Below, one piece after another: positions 1 through 12,315 of a stretch of 64,000 bases of DNA; the first letter of the stretch is position 1; each line of letters begins with the position of its first letter. The notes beneath the pieces are model-generated. The model was given only the letters and a program-made list of their open reading frames with translations. It had not been told where the DNA came from and ran no database searches. Source of the stretch: Amblyomma americanum (Eukaryota; Arthropoda; Arachnida; Ixodida; Ixodidae); contig NW_027526648.1 of assembly GCF_052857255.1 (NCBI RefSeq), forward strand, positions 1 to 64,000. Direction: 5' to 3'. The translations under genes were made by a program, and so were the position numbers.

Positions 1-3000
1 AACACCGTTCTCTCGTCTACTCTTCGACGACTTGTAATATCGATGCTCGTGAATCTTGCTAGTTTCGATCTAAAACGATGTAACCCGTTGTTCTGAGCCG
101 GAATACAAGTTTTGGCGCAGTTCTGAGAGAAAAAGTTTACACCTTTCTCTCGTCTACTCTTCGACGACTTGTAAAATCAATGCTTGTATATCTTGCTAGT
201 TTCGATCTAAAACGATGTATCCCGTTTTTTTGAGCCGGTATACAAGTTTTCGCGCAGTTCTGAGAGAAAACGTTTACACCTTTCTCTCGTGTACTCTTCG
301 ACGACGTGTAAAATCGATGCTCGTGACTCTTGCTAGTTATGATCTAAAACGATGTATCCCGTTGTTTTGAGCCGGAATACAAGTTTTCGCGCAGTTCTGA
401 GAGAAAAATTTACACCTTTCTCTCGTCTACTCTTCGACGACTTGTAAAATTAATGCTCGTATATCTTGCTAGTTTTGATCTACAACGATGTATCCCGTTG
501 TTTTGAGCTGGAATAGAAGTTTTCGCTCAGTTCTGAGAGAAAAAGTTTACACCTTTCTCTCGTCTACTCTTCGAGGACTTGTAAAATCGATGCTCGTGAA
601 TCTTGCTAGTTTCGATCTACAACGATGTATCCCGTTGTTTTGAGCTGGAATAGAAGTTTTCGCGCAGTTCTGAGAGAAAAAGTTTACACCTTTCTCTCGT
701 CTACTCTTCGAGGACTTGTAAAATCGATGCTCGTGAATCTTGCTAGTTTCGATCTAAGACGATGTATCCCGTTGTTTTCAGCCAGAATACAAGTTTTCGC
801 GCAGTTATGAGAGAAAAAGTTTACACCTTTCTCTCGTCTACTCTTCGAGGACTTGTAAAATCGATGCCCATGAATCTTGCTAGTTTCGATCTAAAACGAT
901 GTATCCCGTTTTTTTTGAGCCGGAATACAAGTTTTCGCGCAGTTCTGAGAGAAAAAGTTTACACCTTTCTCTCGTCTACTCTTCGAGGACTTGTAAAATC
1001 TATGCTCGTGAATCTTGCTAGTTTCGATCTAAAACGATGAATCCCGTTGTTTTGAGCCGGAATACAAGTTTTCGCGCAGTTTTGAGAGAGAAAGTTTACA
1101 CCTTTCTCTCGACTACTATTCGACGACGTGTAAAATCGATGCTCGTGAATCTTGCTAGTTTCGACCTAAAACGATGTATCTCCTCGTTGTTTTGAGATGG
1201 AATACAAGTTTTCGCGCAGATCTGAGAGAAAAGTTTACACCTTTCTCTCGTCTACTCTTCGACGACGTGCAAAATTGATGCTCGTGAATCTTGCTGGTTT
1301 TGATCTAAAACGATGTATCCCGTTGTTTTGAGCCGGAATACAAGTTTTCGCGCAGTTCTGAGTGAAAAAGTTAACACCGTTCTCTCGTCTACTCTCGACG
1401 ACTTGTAATATCGATGCTCGTGAATCTTGCTAGTTTCGATCTAAAACGATGTAACCCGTTGTTCTGAGCCGGAATACAAGTTTTGGCGCAGTTCTGAGAG
1501 AAAAAGTTTACACCTTTCTCTCGTCTACTCTTCGACGACTTGTAAAATCAATGCTCGTATATCTTGCTAGTTTCGATCTAAAACGATGTATCCCGTTGTT
1601 TTGAGCCGGAATACAAGTTTTCGCGCAGTTCTGAGAGAAAAAGTTTACACCTTTCTCTTGTCTACTCTTCGAAGACTTGTAAAATCGATGCCCGTGAATC
1701 TTGCTAGTTTCGATCCAAAACGATGTATTCAGTTGTTTTGAGCCGGAATACAAGTTTTCGCGCAGTTCTGAGAGAAAAAGTTTACACCTTTCTCTCGTCT
1801 ACTCTTCGACGACTTGTAAAATCGATGCTCGTGAATCTTGCTAGTTTCGATCTAAAACGATGTATCCCGTTTTTTTGAGCCGGTATACAAGTTTTCGCGC
1901 AGTTCTGAGAGAAAACGTTTACACCTTTCTCTCGTGTACTCTTCGACGACGTGTAAAATCGATGCTCGTGACTCTTACTAGTTATGATCTAAAACGATGT
2001 ATCCGTTGTTTTGAGCCGGAATACAAGTTTTCGCGCAGTTCTTAGAGAAAAATTTACACCTTTCTCTCGTCTACTCTTCGACGACTTGTAAAATCAATGC
2101 TCGTATATCTTGCTAGTTTCGATCTACAACGATGTATCCCGTTGTTTTGAGCTGCAATAGAAGTTTTCGCGCAGTTCTGAGAGAAAAAGTTTACACCTTT
2201 CTCTCGTCTACTCTTCGAGGACTTGTAAAATCGATGCTCGTGAATCTTGCTAGTTTCGATCTAAAACGATGTATCCCGTTGTTTTGAGCCAGAATACAAG
2301 TTTTCGCGCAGTTATGAGAGAAAAAGTTTACACCTTTCTCTCGTCTACTCTTCGAGGACTTGTAAAATCGATGCCATGAATCTTGCTAGTTTCGATCTAA
2401 AACGATGTATCCCGTTTTTTTTGAGCCGGAATACAAGTTTTCGCGCAGTTCTGAGAGAAAAAGTTTACACCTTTCTCTCGTCTACTCTTCGAGGACTTGT
2501 AAACTCTATGCTCGTGAATCTTGCTAGTTTCGATCTAAAACGATGAATCCCGTTGTTTTGAGCCGGAATACAAGTTTTCGCGCAGTTTTGAGAGAGAAAG
2601 TTTACACCTTTCTCTCGACTACTATTCGACGACGTGTAAAATCGATGCTCGTGAATCTTGCTAGTTTCGACCTAAAACGATGTATTTCGTTGTTTTGAGA
2701 TGGAATACAAGTTTTCGCGCAGATCTGAGAGAAAAAGTTTACACCTTTCTCTCGTCTACTCTTCGACGACTTGTAAAATCGATGCTCGTGAATCTTGCTG
2801 GTTTCGATCTAAAACGATGTATCCCGTTGTTTTGAGCCGGAATACAAGTTTTCGTGCAGTTCTGAGAGAAAACGTTTACACCTTTCTCTCGTCTACTCTT
2901 CGACGACTTGTAATATCGATGCTCGTGAATCTTGCTAGTTTCGATCTAAAACGATGTACCCCGTTGTTTTGAGCCGGAATACAAGTTTTCGTGCAGTTCT

Positions 3001-3290
3001 GAGAGAAAAAGTTTACTCCTTTCTCTCGTCTACTCTTCGACGACTTGTAAAATCGATGCTCGTGAATCTTGCTAGTTTCGATCTAAAACGATGTATTCTG
3101 TTGTTTTGAGCCGGAATACAAGTTTTCGTGCAGTTCTGAGAGAAAAAGTTTACTCCTTTCTCTCGTCTACTCTTCGACGACTTGTAAAATCGATGCTCGT
3201 GAATCTTGCTAGTTTCGATCTAAAACGATGTATTCTGTTGTTTTGAGCCGGAATACAAGTTTTCGTGCAGTTCTGAGAGAAAAAGTTTAC
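1..3290. repeat. Irregular left block, imperfect 10-mer repeat (about 1.37 kb)
   Basis: The window opens inside a monomer reading AACACCGTTCTCTCG. The same variant returns at 1,373, an offset of about 1,372 bp or ten monomers, followed by the same markers (TAATATCG, then GTAACCCG, then TTTTGGCGCAG). The second copy then gains monomers carrying CTTCGAAGAC and ATCCAAAACG and loses one of the GAGCTGGAATAG monomers. Copies are therefore mosaics, not clean duplicates, and look older than the blocks to the right. No gene is present. Confidence 0.75.
1086..1110. repeat. Perfected dyad variant: 9-bp arms, 7-nt loop
   Basis: In monomers reading GAGAGAGAAAG instead of GAGAGAAAAAG, the arms become GAGAGAAAG and CTTTCTCTC, exact reverse complements around TTTACAC. 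This variant usually travels with CGACTACTATTCGACG just downstream. It recurs in every block, for example at about 2,590, 4,505, 8,475, 20,930, 36,665, 43,505 and 57,725. The longer stem and shorter loop should extrude or fold more readily than the consensus form. This is the first copy in the window. Confidence 0.85.
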
Positions 3291-4379
3291 ACCTTTCTCT
3301 CGTCCACTATTCGACGACTTGTAAAATCGATGCTCGTGAATGTTGCTGGTTTCGATCTAAAACGATGTATCCCGTTGTTTTGAGCCGGAATACAAGTTTT
3401 CGCGCAGTTCTGAGAGAAAAAGTTTACACCTATCTCTCGTCTACTCTTCGACGACTTGTAAAATCGATGCTCCTGAATCTTGCTAGTTTCGATCTAAAAC
3501 GATGTATCCCGTTTTTTTGAGCCGGTATACAAGTTTTCGCGCAGTTCTGAGAGAAAACGTTTACACCTTTCTCTCGTGTACTCTTCGACGACGTGTAAAA
3601 TCGATGCTCGTGACTCTTGCTAGTTATGATCTAAAACGATGTATCCCGTTGTTTTGAGCCGGAATACAAGTTTTCGCGCAGTTCTGAGAGAAAAATTTAC
3701 ACCTTTCTCTCGTCTACTCTTCGACGACTTGTAAAATCGATGCTCGTGAATCTTGCTAGTTTCGATCTAAAACGATGTATCCCGTTGTTTTGAGCCAGAA
3801 TACAAGTTTTCGCGCAGTTCTGAGAGAAAACGTTTACACCTTTATCTCGTGTACTCTTCGACGACGTGCAAAATCGATGCTCGTGAATCTTGCTGGTTTT
3901 GATCTAAAACGATGTATCCCGTTGTTTTGAGCCGGAATACAAGTTTTCGCGCAGTTCTGAGTGAAAAAGTTAACACCTTTCTCTCGTCTACTCTTCGACG
4001 ACTTGTAATATCGATGCTCGTGAATCTTGCTAGTTTTGATCTAAAACGATGTAACCCGTTGTTCTGAGCCGGAATACAAGTTTTGGCGCAGTTCTGAGAG
4101 AAAACGTTTACACCTTTTTCTCGTCTACTCTTCGACGACTTGTAAAATCAATGCTCGTATATCTTGCTAGTTTCGATCTAAAACGATGTATCCCGTTGTT
4201 TTGAGCCGGAATACAAGTTTTCGCGCAGTTCTGAGAGAAAAAGTTTACACCTTTCTCTTGTCTACTCTTCGAAGACTTGTAAAATCGATGCCCGTGAATC
4301 TTGCTAGTTTCGATCCAAAACGATGTATCCAGTTGTTTTGAGCCGGTATACAAGTTTTCGCGCAGTTCTGAGAGAAAAC
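3291..4379. repeat. Family 2 cassette, left copy
   Basis: An ordered string of marker monomers: CGTCCACTATTCG, CCTATCTCTCG, GAGCCGGTATAC, GAGCCAGAAT, a GAGTGAAAAAGTTAAC monomer, TTTTGGCGCAG, CTTCGAAGAC with ATCCAAAACG, then GTATCCAGTTG. Most of this order recurs from 26,023 at a constant offset of 22,722 bp. Continuous agreement runs from about 3,830 to 4,760 against 26,550 to 27,480. One internal stretch (about 3,480-3,800) holds different monomers but the same net length. It precedes the family 1 expansion and appears again after it. Confidence 0.75.
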
Positions 4380-4649
4380 GTTTACACCTTTCTCTCGTCT
4401 ACTCTTCGAGGACTTGTAAAATCTATGCTCGTGAATCTTGCTAGTTTCGATCTAAAACGATGAATCCCTTTGTTTTGAGCCGGAATACAAGTTTTCGCGC
4501 AGTTTTGAGAGAGAAAGTTTACACCTTTCTCTCGACTACTATTCGACGACTTGTAAAATCGATGCTCGTGAATCTTGCTAGTTTCGACCTAAAACGATGT
4601 ATCTCGTTGTTTTGAGATGGAATACAAGTTTTCGCGCAGATCTGAGAGA

Positions 4650-6291
4650 AAAAGTTTACACCTTTCTCTCGTCTACTCTTCGACGACTTGTAAAATTGGT
4701 GCTCGTGAATCTTGCTAGTTTCGATCGAAAACGATGAATCCCGTTGTTTTGAGCCGGAATACAAGTTTTCGCGCAGTTTTGAGAGAGAAAGTTTACACCT
4801 TTCTCTCGACTACTATTCGACGACGTGTAAAATCGATGCTCGTGAATCTTGCTAGTTTCGACCTAAAACGATGTATTTCGTTGTTTTGAGATGGAATACA
4901 AGTTTTCGCGCAGATCTGAGAGAAAAAGTTTACACCTTTCTCTCGTCTATTCTTCGACGACTTGTAAAATCGATGCTCGTGAATCTTGCTGGTTTCGATC
5001 TAAAACGATGTATCCCGTTGTTTTGAGCCGGAATACAAGTTTTCGTGCAGTTCTGAGAGAAAACGTTTACACCTTTCTCTCGTCAACTCTTCGACGACTT
5101 GTAATATCGATGCTCGTGAATCTTGCTAGTTTCGATCTAAAACGATGTACCCCGTTGTTTTGAGCCGGAATACAAGTTTTCGTGCAGTTCTGAGAGAAAA
5201 CGTTTACTCCTTTCTCTCGTCTACTCTTCGACGACTTGTAAAATCGATGCTCGTGAATCTTGCTAGTTTCGATCTAAAACGATGTATTCGGTTGTTTTGA
5301 GCCGGAATACAAGTTTTCGTGCAGTTCTGAGAGAAAAAGTTTACACCTTTTTCTCGTCTACTCTTCGACGACTTGTAAAATCGATGCTCGTGAATCTTGC
5401 TAGTTTCGACCTAAATCGATGTATCCCGTTGTTTTGAGCCGAAATACAAGTTTTCGCGCAGTTCTGAGAGAAAAAGTTTACACCTTTCTCTCGAGTACTC
5501 TGACGACTTGTAAAATCGATGCTCGTGAATCTTGCTAGTTTCGATCTAAAACGATGTATCCCGTTTTTTTGAGCCGGAATACAAGTTTTCGCGCAGTTCT
5601 GAGAGAAAAAGTTTTCACCTTTCTCTCGTCTACTCTAAGAGGACTTGTAAAATCAATGCTCGTGAATCTTGATAGTTTTGATCTAAAACGATGAATCCTG
5701 TTGTTTTGAGCCGGAATACAAGTTTTCGCGCCTTTCTGAGAGAGAAAGTTTACACCTTTCTCTCGACTACTATTCGACGACTTGTAAAATCGATGCTCGT
5801 GAATCTTGCTATTTTCGATCTAAAACGATGAATCCCGTTGTTTTGAGCCGGAATACAAGTTTTCGCGCAGTTCTGAGAGACAAAGTTTACACCTTTCTCT
5901 CGTCTACTCTTCGAGGACTTGTAAAATCGATGCCATGAATCTTGCTAGTTTCGATCTAAAACGATGTATCCCGTTTTTTTTGAGCCGGAATACAAGTTTT
6001 CGCGCAGTTCTGAGAGAAAAAGTTTACACCTTTCTCTCGTCTACTCTTCGACGACTTGTAAAATCAATGCTCGTGAATCTTGCTAGTTTCGATCTAAAAC
6101 GATGAATCCTGTTGTTTTGAGCCGGAATACAAGTTTTCGCGCCTTTCTGAGAGAGAAAGTTTACACCTTTCTCTCGACTACTATTCGACGACTTGTAAAA
6201 TCGATGCTCGTGAATCTTGCTAGTTTCGACCTAAAACGATGTATCCCGTTTTTTTGAGCCGGAATACAAGTTTTCGCGCAGTTCTGAGAGA
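4650..6291. repeat. Nested 12-mer, 1,642 bp, first of two
   Basis: Within the 29-mer, about 1,642 bp is repeated at 6,292-7,933. For example the ATTCGG variant at 5,286 recurs at 6,928. The length equals 12 x 137 minus 2, explained by the 135-bp monomer (-2), the GATGCCATG monomer (-1) and an extra T in an eight-T run (+1). The same nested pair occurs in the second 29-mer at about 8,618-11,900. The pair therefore existed before the 29-mer duplicated. Confidence 0.8.
5436..5570 (+). repeat. 135-bp short monomer variant
   Basis: This monomer begins GAGCCGAAAT and carries CGAGTACTCTGACGACTTG in place of CGTCTACTCTTCGACGACTTG, a net loss of two bases. It follows a CCTAAATCG monomer and precedes a CCCGTTTTTTTGAG monomer. 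The same trio recurs about once per family 1 unit (for example near 7,078, 9,404, 11,046, 12,829, 15,566, 17,481, 19,263 and 23,643). Related short monomers occur in family 2 and near the right end. It is a useful marker of HOR phase. Confidence 0.85.
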
Positions 6292-7933
6292 AAAAGTTTA
6301 CACCTTTCTCTCGTCTACTCTTTGACGACTTGTAAAATTGGTGCTCGTGAATCTTGCTAGTTTCGATCGAAAACGATGAATCCCGTTGTTTTGAGCCGGA
6401 ATACAAGTTTTCGCGCCTTTCTGAGAGAGAAAGTTTACACCTTTCTCTCGACTACTATTCGACGACGTGTAAAATCGATGCTCGTGAATCTTGCTGGTTT
6501 CGACCTAAAACGATGTATTTCGTTGTTTTGAGATGGAATACAAGTTTTCGCGCAGATCTGAGAGAAAAAGTTTACACCTTTCTCTCGTCTACTCTTCGAC
6601 CACTTGTAAAATCGATGCTCGTGAATCTTGCTGGTTTCGATCTAAAACGATGTATCCCGTTGTTTTGAGCCGGAATACAAGTTTTCGTGCAGTTCTGAGA
6701 GAAAACGTTTACACCTTTCTCTCGTCAACTCTTCGACGACTTGTAATATCGATGCTCGTGAATCTTGCTAGTTTCGATCTAAAACGATGTACCCCGTTGT
6801 TTTGAGCCGGAATACAAGTTTTCGTGCAGTTCTGAGAGAAAACGTTTACTCCTTTCTCTCGTCTACTCTTCGACGACTTGTAAAATCGATGCTCGTGAAT
6901 CTTGCTAGTTTCGATCTAAAACGATGTATTCGGTTGTTTTGAGCCGGAATACAAGTTTTCGTGCAGTTCTGAGAGAAAAAGTTTACACCTTTTTCTCGTC
7001 TACTCTTCGACGACTTGTAAAATCGATGCTCGTGAATCTTGCTAGTTTCGACCTAAATCGATGTATCCTGTTGTTTTGAGCCGAAATACAAGTTTTCGCG
7101 CAGTTCTGAGAGAAAAAGTTTACACCTTTCTCTCGAGTACTCTGACGACTTGTAAAATCGATGCTCGTGAATCTTGCTAGTTTCGATCTAAAACGATGTA
7201 TCCCGTTTTTTTGAGCCGGAATACAAGTTTTCGCGCAGTTCTGAGAGAAAAAGTTTTCACCTTTCTCTCGTCTACTCTAAGAGGACTTGTAAAATCAATG
7301 CTCGTGAATCTTGATAGTTTTGATCTAAAACGATGAATCCTGTTGTTTTGAGCCGGAATACAAGTTTTCGCGCCTTTCTGAGAGAGAAAGTTTACACCTT
7401 TCTCTCGACTACTATTCGACGACTTGTAAAATCGATGCTCGTGAATCTTGCTATTTTCGATCTAAAACGATGAATCCCGTTGTTTTGAGCCGGAATACAA
7501 GTTTTCGCGCAGTTCTGAGAGAAAAAGTTTACACCTTTCTCTCGTGTACTCTTCGAGGACTTGTAAAATCGATGCCATGAATCTTGCTAGTTTCGATCTA
7601 AAACGATGTATCCCGTTTTTTTTGAGCCGGAATACAAGTTTTCGCGCAGTTCTGAGAGAAAAAGTTTACACCTTTCTCTCGTCTACTCTTCGACGACTTG
7701 TAAAATCAATGCTCGTGAATCTTGCTAGTTTTGATCTAAAACGATGAATCCTGTTGTTTTGAGCCGGAATACAAGTTTTCGCGCCTTTCTGAGAGAGAAA
7801 GTTTACACCTTTCTCTCGACTACTATTCGACGACTTGTAAAATCGATGCTCGTGAATCTTGCTAGTTTCGATCTAAAACGATGTATCCCGTTTTTTTGAG
7901 CCGGAATACAAGTTTTCGCGCAGTTCTGAGAGA
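6292..7933. repeat. Nested 12-mer, 1,642 bp, second of two
   Basis: Second copy of the 12-mer. It begins near the monomer with TTTGACGAC and TTGGTGCTCG. At its first full monomer it carries CGCGCCTTTCTGAG where the first copy has CGCGCAGTTTTGAG, a sign of local conversion or a crossover at a different monomer. Near its right end it drifts away from the first copy (GATC for GACC, then TTTTCACC for TTTACACC), so the last monomer is a hybrid. Confidence 0.75.
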
Positions 7934-8347
7934 AAAAGTTTTCACCTTTCTCTCGTCTACTCTTCGAGGACTTGTAAAATCAATGCTCGTGAATCTTGCT
8001 AGTTTTGATCTCAAACGATGAATCCTGTTCTTTTGAGCCGGAATACAAGTTTTCGCGCCTTTCTGAGAGAGAAAGTTTACACCTTTCTCTCGACTACTAT
8101 TCGACGACTTGTAAAATCGATGCTCATGAATCTTGCTATTTTCGATCTAAAACGATGAATCCCGTTGTTTTGAGCCGGAATACAAGTTTTCGCGCAGTTC
8201 TGAGAGAAAAAGTTTACACCTTTCTCTCGTCTACTCTTCGAGGACTTGTAAAATCGATGCCATGAATCTTGCTAGTTTCGATCTAAAACGATGTATCCCG
8301 TTTTTTTGAGCCGGAATACAAGTTTTCGCGCAGTTCTGAGAGAAAAA

Positions 8348-11300
8348 GTTTACACCTTTCTCTCGTCTACTCTTCGAGGACTTGTAAAATCTATGCTCGT
8401 GAATCTTGCTAGTTTCGATCTAAAACGATGAATCCCTTTGTTTTGAGCCGGAATACAAGTTTTCGCGCAGTTTTGAGAGAGAAAGTTTACACCTTTCTCT
8501 CGACTACTATTCGACGACTTGTAAAATCGATGCTCGTGAATCTTGCTAGTTTCGACCTAAAACGATGTATCTCGTTGTTTTGAGATGGAATACAAGTTTT
8601 CGCGCAGATCTGAGAGAAAAAGTTTACACCTTTCTCTCGTCTACTCTTCGACGACTTGTAAAATTGGTGCTCGTGAATCTTGCTAGTTTCGATCGAAAAC
8701 GATGAATCCCGTTGTTTTGAGCCGGAATACAAGTTTTCGCGCAGTTTTGAGAGAGAAAGTTTACACCTTTCTCTCGACTACTATTCGACGACGTGTAAAA
8801 TCGATGCTCGTGAATCTTGCTAGTTTCGACCTAAAACGATGTATTTCGTTGTTTTGAGATGGAATACAAGTTTTCGCGCAGATCTGAGAGAAAAAGTTTA
8901 CACCTTTCTCTCGTCTACTCTTCGACGACTTGTAAAATCGATGCTCGTGAATCTTGCTGGTTTCGATCTAAAACGATGTATCCCGTTGTTTTGAGCCGGA
9001 ATACAAGTTTTCGTGCAGTTCTGAGAGAAAACGTTTACACCTTTCTCTCGTCAACTCTTCGACGACTTGTAATATCGATGCTCGTGAATCTTGCTAGTTT
9101 CGATCTAAAACGATGTACCCCGTTGTTTTGAGCCGGAATACAAGTTTTCGTGCAGTTCTGAGAGAAAACGTTTACTCCTTTCTCTCGTCTACTCTTCGAC
9201 GACTTGTAAAATCGATGCTCGTGAATCTTGCTAGTTTCGATCTAAAACGATGTATTCGGTTGTTTTGAGCCGGAATACAAGTTTTCGTGCAGTTCTGAGA
9301 GAAAAAGTTTACACCTTTTTCTCGTCTACTCTTCGACGACTTGTAAAATCGATGCTCGTGAATCTTGCTAGTTTCGACCTAAATCGATGTATCCCGTTGT
9401 TTTGAGCCGAAATACAAGTTTTCGCGCAGTTCTGAGAGAAAAAGTTTACACCTTTCTCTCGAGTACTCTGACGACTTGTAAAATCGATGCTCGTGAATCT
9501 TGCTAGTTTCGATCTAAAACGATGTATCCCGTTTTTTTGAGCCGGAATACAAGTTTTCGCGCAGTTCTGAGAGAAAAAGTTTTCACCTTTCTCTCGTCTA
9601 CTCTAAGAGGACTTGTAAAATCAATGCTCGTGAATCTTGATAGTTTTGATCTAAAACGATGAATCCTGTTGTTTTGAGCCGGAATACAAGTTTTCGCGCC
9701 TTTCTGAGAGAGAAAGTTTACACCTTTCTCTCGACTACTATTCGACGACTTGTAAAATCGATGCTCGTGAATCTTGCTATTTTCGATCTAAAACGATGAA
9801 TCCCGTTGTTTTGAGCCGGAATACAAGTTTTCGCGCAGTTCTGAGAGAAAAAGTTTACACCTTTCTCTCGTCTACTCTTCGAGGACTTGTAAAATCGATG
9901 CCATGAATCTTGCTAGTTTCGATCTAAAACGATGTATCCCGTTTTTTTTGAGCCGGAATACAAGTTTTCGCGCAGTTCTGAGAGAAAAAGTTTACACCTT
10001 TCTCTCGTCTACTCTTCGACGACTTGTAAAATCAATGCTCGTGAATCTTGCTAGTTTCGATCTAAAACGATGAATCCTGTTGTTTTGAGCCGGAATACAA
10101 GTTTTCGCGCCTTTCTGAGAGAGAAAGTTTACACCTTTCTCTCGACTACTATTCGACGACTTGTAAAATCGATGCTCGTGAATCTTGCTAGTTTCGACCT
10201 AAAACGATGTATCCCGTTTTTTTGAGCCGGAATACAAGTTTTCGCGCAGTTCTGAGAGAAAAAGTTTACACCTTTCTCTCGTCTACTCTTCGACGACTTG
10301 TAAAATTGGTGCTCGTGAATCTTGCTAGTTTCGATCGAAAACAATGAATCCCGTTGTTTTGAGCCGGAATACAAGTTTTCGCGCCTTTCTGAGAGAGAAA
10401 GTTTACACCTTTCTCTCGACTACTATTCGACGACGTGTAAAATCGATGCTCGTGAATCTTGCTAGTTTCGACCTAAAACGATGTATTTCGTTGTTTTGAG
10501 ATGGAATACAAGTTTTCGCGCAGATCTGAGAGAAAAAGTTTACACCTTTCTCTCGTCTACTCTTCGACGACTTGTAAAATCGATGCTCGTGAATCTTGCT
10601 GGTTTCGATCTAAAACGATGTATCCCGTTGTTTTGAGCCGGAATACAAGTTTTCGTGCAGTTCTGAGAGAAAACGTTTACACCTTTCTCTCGTCAACTCT
10701 TCGACGACTTGTAATATCGATGCTCGTGAATCTTGCTAGTTTCGATCTAAAACGATGTACCCCGTTGTTTTGAGCCGGAATACAAGTTTTCGTGCAGTTA
10801 TGAGAGAAAACGTTTACTCCTTTCTCTCGTCTACTCTTCGACGACTTGTAAAATCGATGCTCGTGAATCTTGCTAGTTTCGATCTAAAACGATGTATTCG
10901 GTTGTTTTGAGCCGGAATACAAGTTTTCGTGCAGTTCTGAGAGAAAAAGTTTACACCTTTTTCTCGTCTACTCTTCGACGACTTGTAAAATCGATGCTCG
11001 TGAATCTTGCTAGTTTCGACCTAAATCGATGTATCCCGTTGTTTTGAGCCGAAATACAAGTTTTCGCGCAGTTCTGAGAGAAAAAGTTTACACCTTTCTC
11101 TCGAGTACTCTGACGACTTGTAAAATCGATGCTCGTGAATCTTGCTAGTTTCGATCTAAAACGATGTATCCCGTTTTTTTGAGCCGGAATACAAGTTTTC
11201 GCGCAGTTCTGAGAGAAAAAGTTTTCACCTTTCTCTCGTCTACTCTAAGAGGACTTGTAAAATCAATGCTCGTGAATCTTGATAGTTTTGATCTAAAACG

Positions 11301-12315
11301 ATGAATCCTGTTGTTTTGAGCCGGAATACAAGTTTTCGCGCCTTTCTGAGAGAGAAAGTTTACACCTTTCTCTCGACTACTATTCGACGACTTGTAAAAT
11401 CGATGCTCGTGAATCTTGCTATTTTCGATCTAAAACGATGAATCCCGTTGTTTTGAGCCGGAATACAAGTTTTCGCGCAGTTCTGAGAGAAAAAGTTTAC
11501 ACCTTTCTCTCGTCTACTCTTCGAGGACTTGTAAAATCGATGCCATGAATCTTGCTAGTTTCGATCTAAAACGATGTATCCCGTTTTTTTTGAGCCGGAA
11601 TACAAGTTTTCGCGCAGTTCTGAGAGAAAAAGTTTACACCTTTCTCTCGTCTACTCTTCGACGACTTGTAAAATCAATGCTCGTGAATCTTGCTAGTTTT
11701 GATCTAAAACGATGAATCCTGTTGTTTTGAGCCGGAATACAAGTTTTCGCGCCTTTCTGAGAGAGAAAGTTTACACCTTTCTCTCGACTACTATTCGACG
11801 ACTTGTAAAATCGATGCTCGTGAATCTTGCTAGTTTCGATCTAAAACGATGTATCGCGTTTTTTTGAGCCGGAATACAAGTTTTCGCGCAGTTCTGAGAG
11901 AAAAAGTTTTCACCTTTCTCTCGTCTACTCTTCGAGGACTTGTAAAATCAATGCTCGTGAATCTTGCTAGTTTTGATCTCAAACGATGAATCCTGTTCTT
12001 TTGAGCCGGAATACAAGTTTTCGCGCCTTTCTGAGAGAGAAAGTTTACACCTTTCTCTCGACTACTATTCGACGACTTGTAAAATCGATGCTCGTGAATC
12101 TTGCTATTTTCGATCTAAAACGATGAATCCCGTTGTTTTGAGCCGGAATACAAGTTTTCGCGCAGTTCTGAGAGAAAAAGTTTACACCTTTCTCTCGTCT
12201 ACTCTTCGAGGACTTGTAAAATCGATGCCATGAATCTTGCTAGTTTCGATCTAAAACGATGTATCCCGTTTTTTTTGAGCCGGAATACAAGTTTTCGCGC
12301 AGTTCTGAGAGAAAA
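8348..12315. repeat. 29-mer HOR, 3,968 bp, copy 2
   Basis: Second tandem copy of the 29-mer. By eye it differs from copy 1 at only a handful of bases: CTCATG against CTCGTG near 8,125/12,093, ACAATG against ACGATG near 10,342, a T against a C near 7,068/11,036, and one extra T in a T run near 12,270. Agreement continues for about 85 bp past the right edge before the order switches, so a third copy starts and is cut off near 12,400. Its right part also belongs to the 47-mer repeat, showing overlapping rounds of duplication. Confidence 0.85.

Larger units (their letters stand above)
4380..8347. repeat. 29-mer HOR, 3,968 bp, copy 1
   Basis: Marker variants in this segment recur 3,968 bp downstream in the same order: the GAGATGGAAT monomer, the TTGGTGCTCG plus ATCGAAAACG monomer, ATTCGGTTG, CCTAAATCG, the 135-bp GAGTACTCTGACG monomer, CTAAGAGGAC and GATGCCATGAATC. 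29 x 137 is 3,973; the shortfall of 5 matches the short monomers. The left edge is set where AAAACGTTTAC (copy 1 side) becomes AAAAAGTTTAC (copy 2 side). A 12-mer repeat of 1,642 bp is nested inside it. Confidence 0.85.

Noticed and set aside
2700..2972. Plus-strand 90-codon frame recurring identically at 2,700, 4,891, 6,533, 8,859, 10,501, 15,019, 21,454 and 25,013
   Set aside because: Identical recurrence looks like a conserved peptide but is explained by HOR copying of the GAGATGGAAT monomer. It is low complexity, repeats its own sequence out of frame and has no recognisable domain.
4078..4200. tRNA-like A and B boxes (TGGCGCAGTTCTG and TTTCGATCT), hinting at an RNA polymerase III or SINE origin
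   Set aside because: The A-box likeness exists only in the TTTTGGCGCAG variant, the B-box likeness is limited to TTCGA, and the spacing of about 86 bp is too long. No cloverleaf is apparent.
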